Both the position numbers and the translations under genes were made by a program. Source: Clostridiales bacterium UBA8153 (GTDB lineage Bacteria > Bacillota > Sulfobacillia > UBA8153). From it: 14,036 nucleotides of DNA. The stretch spans positions 1-14,036 of the forward strand of contig DMHJ01000250.1 in assembly GCA_003449495.1 (NCBI GenBank). The letters are read 5' to 3'. The notes under the pieces are model-generated. The model worked only from the letters and a program-made list of their open reading frames with translations. It made no database searches and had not been told where the DNA came from. The stretch's first letter is position 1, and the number at the start of each line of letters is the position of its first letter. Below are positions 13,674 to 14,036 of this stretch, in pieces.

Positions 13674-14036
13674 CCACTGGGAAGGTTCTCCTTGAGGGTG
13701 CCGGCGTATCCGGTGGACGGGCGGTGGGTCGAGCCCGCCATTACCAGAGGCCGGTGTTGCCCGTGGCTTATACCATCACACCGGCTGAGGTGGCAGCCGA
13801 GCTGATCCGCCTGCGCCAAGGTATCGAGCAGGTGGATGCAGAGCTCCGGGAGCTGGCCCGGGGTACGGCCACCCCGGAAGGGAGCGCCATCTTCGAGGCG
13901 CACCGGCTGATCTTGCGGGATCCCGGCTTCATGGCGGACGTGGAAAAGAGAATTTGCGATTATCTGGAGGCGCCCGCCGGCGCCGTGCTGGCGGTGGCCC
14001 GGGAGCAGGCCGCCGGGGTGCAGGCCTTGGACGATG
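13670..14036 (+). CDS. ptsI: PTS Enzyme I (phosphoenolpyruvate-protein phosphotransferase), N-terminal part
   Basis: Start of the enzyme that takes phosphate from phosphoenolpyruvate and gives it to HPr; only 122 codons are inside the window, so it is truncated by the window edge and not by mutation. The N-terminus LLEGAGVSGGRAVGRA matches the Enzyme I opening (usually G.AAS.GIAIG.A). It is followed by a helical, Glu/Leu/Arg-rich HPr-binding segment and the family-typical IFEAHRLILRDPGFMADV (residues 75-92). The active-site histidine, expected near residue 190, lies beyond the window. The ATG shares bases with the stop codon of the HPr gene (ATGA). Position after HPr makes general PTS Enzyme I most likely; an Enzyme I-like paralogue is possible. 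Confidence 0.88.
   Translation, partial: MTTGKVLLEGAGVSGGRAVGRARHYQRPVLPVAYTITPAEVAAELIRLRQGIEQVDAELRELARGTATPEGSAIFEAHRLILRDPGFMADVEKRICDYLEAPAGAVLAVAREQAAGVQALDD

Overview
The window is very GC-rich. Every convincing gene lies on the + strand, usually with a strong GGAGG-like ribosome binding site and often a GTG or TTG start. An HPr with both the catalytic His and the regulatory Ser, together with the strong Shine-Dalgarno sequences, suggests a high-GC member of the Firmicutes (Bacillota), for example a Moorella-, Symbiobacterium- or Limnochordia-like lineage. This is inference and I cannot name a genus. I see no tRNA, rRNA, CRISPR array, insertion sequence or phage gene.

Layout. (a) 1-182: GC-rich lead-in with inverted repeats and no recognisable gene. 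(b) 183-926: FkbM-type methyltransferase. (c) 1002-4010: tightly coupled ABC cassette (FtsX-like permease, MacB/LolD-type ATPase, second FtsX-like permease). (d) 4207-5382: MFS transporter. (e) 5439-5984: small SGNH/GDSL hydrolase whose ribosome binding site contains a run of ten G. (f) 6083-7276: acetate kinase. (g) 7277-7645: 369-base gap with a purine tract and a doubtful 53-codon ORF. (h) 7646-13167: a cluster of two multi-pass membrane proteins (the first resembling DUF5058, the second of unknown family) followed by three different M20-superfamily amidohydrolases. (i) 13401-14036: HPr and the start of PTS Enzyme I, cut by the window edge.

How the genes may work together. The most interesting block is 7646-13167. 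Two small unassigned membrane proteins sit back-to-back, followed by an ILR1/HipO-type N-acyl-amino-acid amidohydrolase, an AbgB-type hydrolase and an AllC/HyuC-type N-carbamoyl/ureido hydrolase. The simplest reading is a scavenging pathway. The membrane pair would bring in an amide-blocked amino acid or related compound, and the three metallo-hydrolases would release amino acid, acyl group and/or ammonia plus CO2. Acetate kinase just upstream could draw ATP from acetyl phosphate made in fermentation. The transport role and the substrate are inference; the three hydrolase family assignments rest on visible metal-site motifs.

Several T-tract-less hairpins lie between genes. The strongest is a perfect 14-bp stem with a GTAA loop at 9116-9147, between the membrane pair and the first hydrolase. 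These look more like mRNA processing or stability elements than classical terminators.
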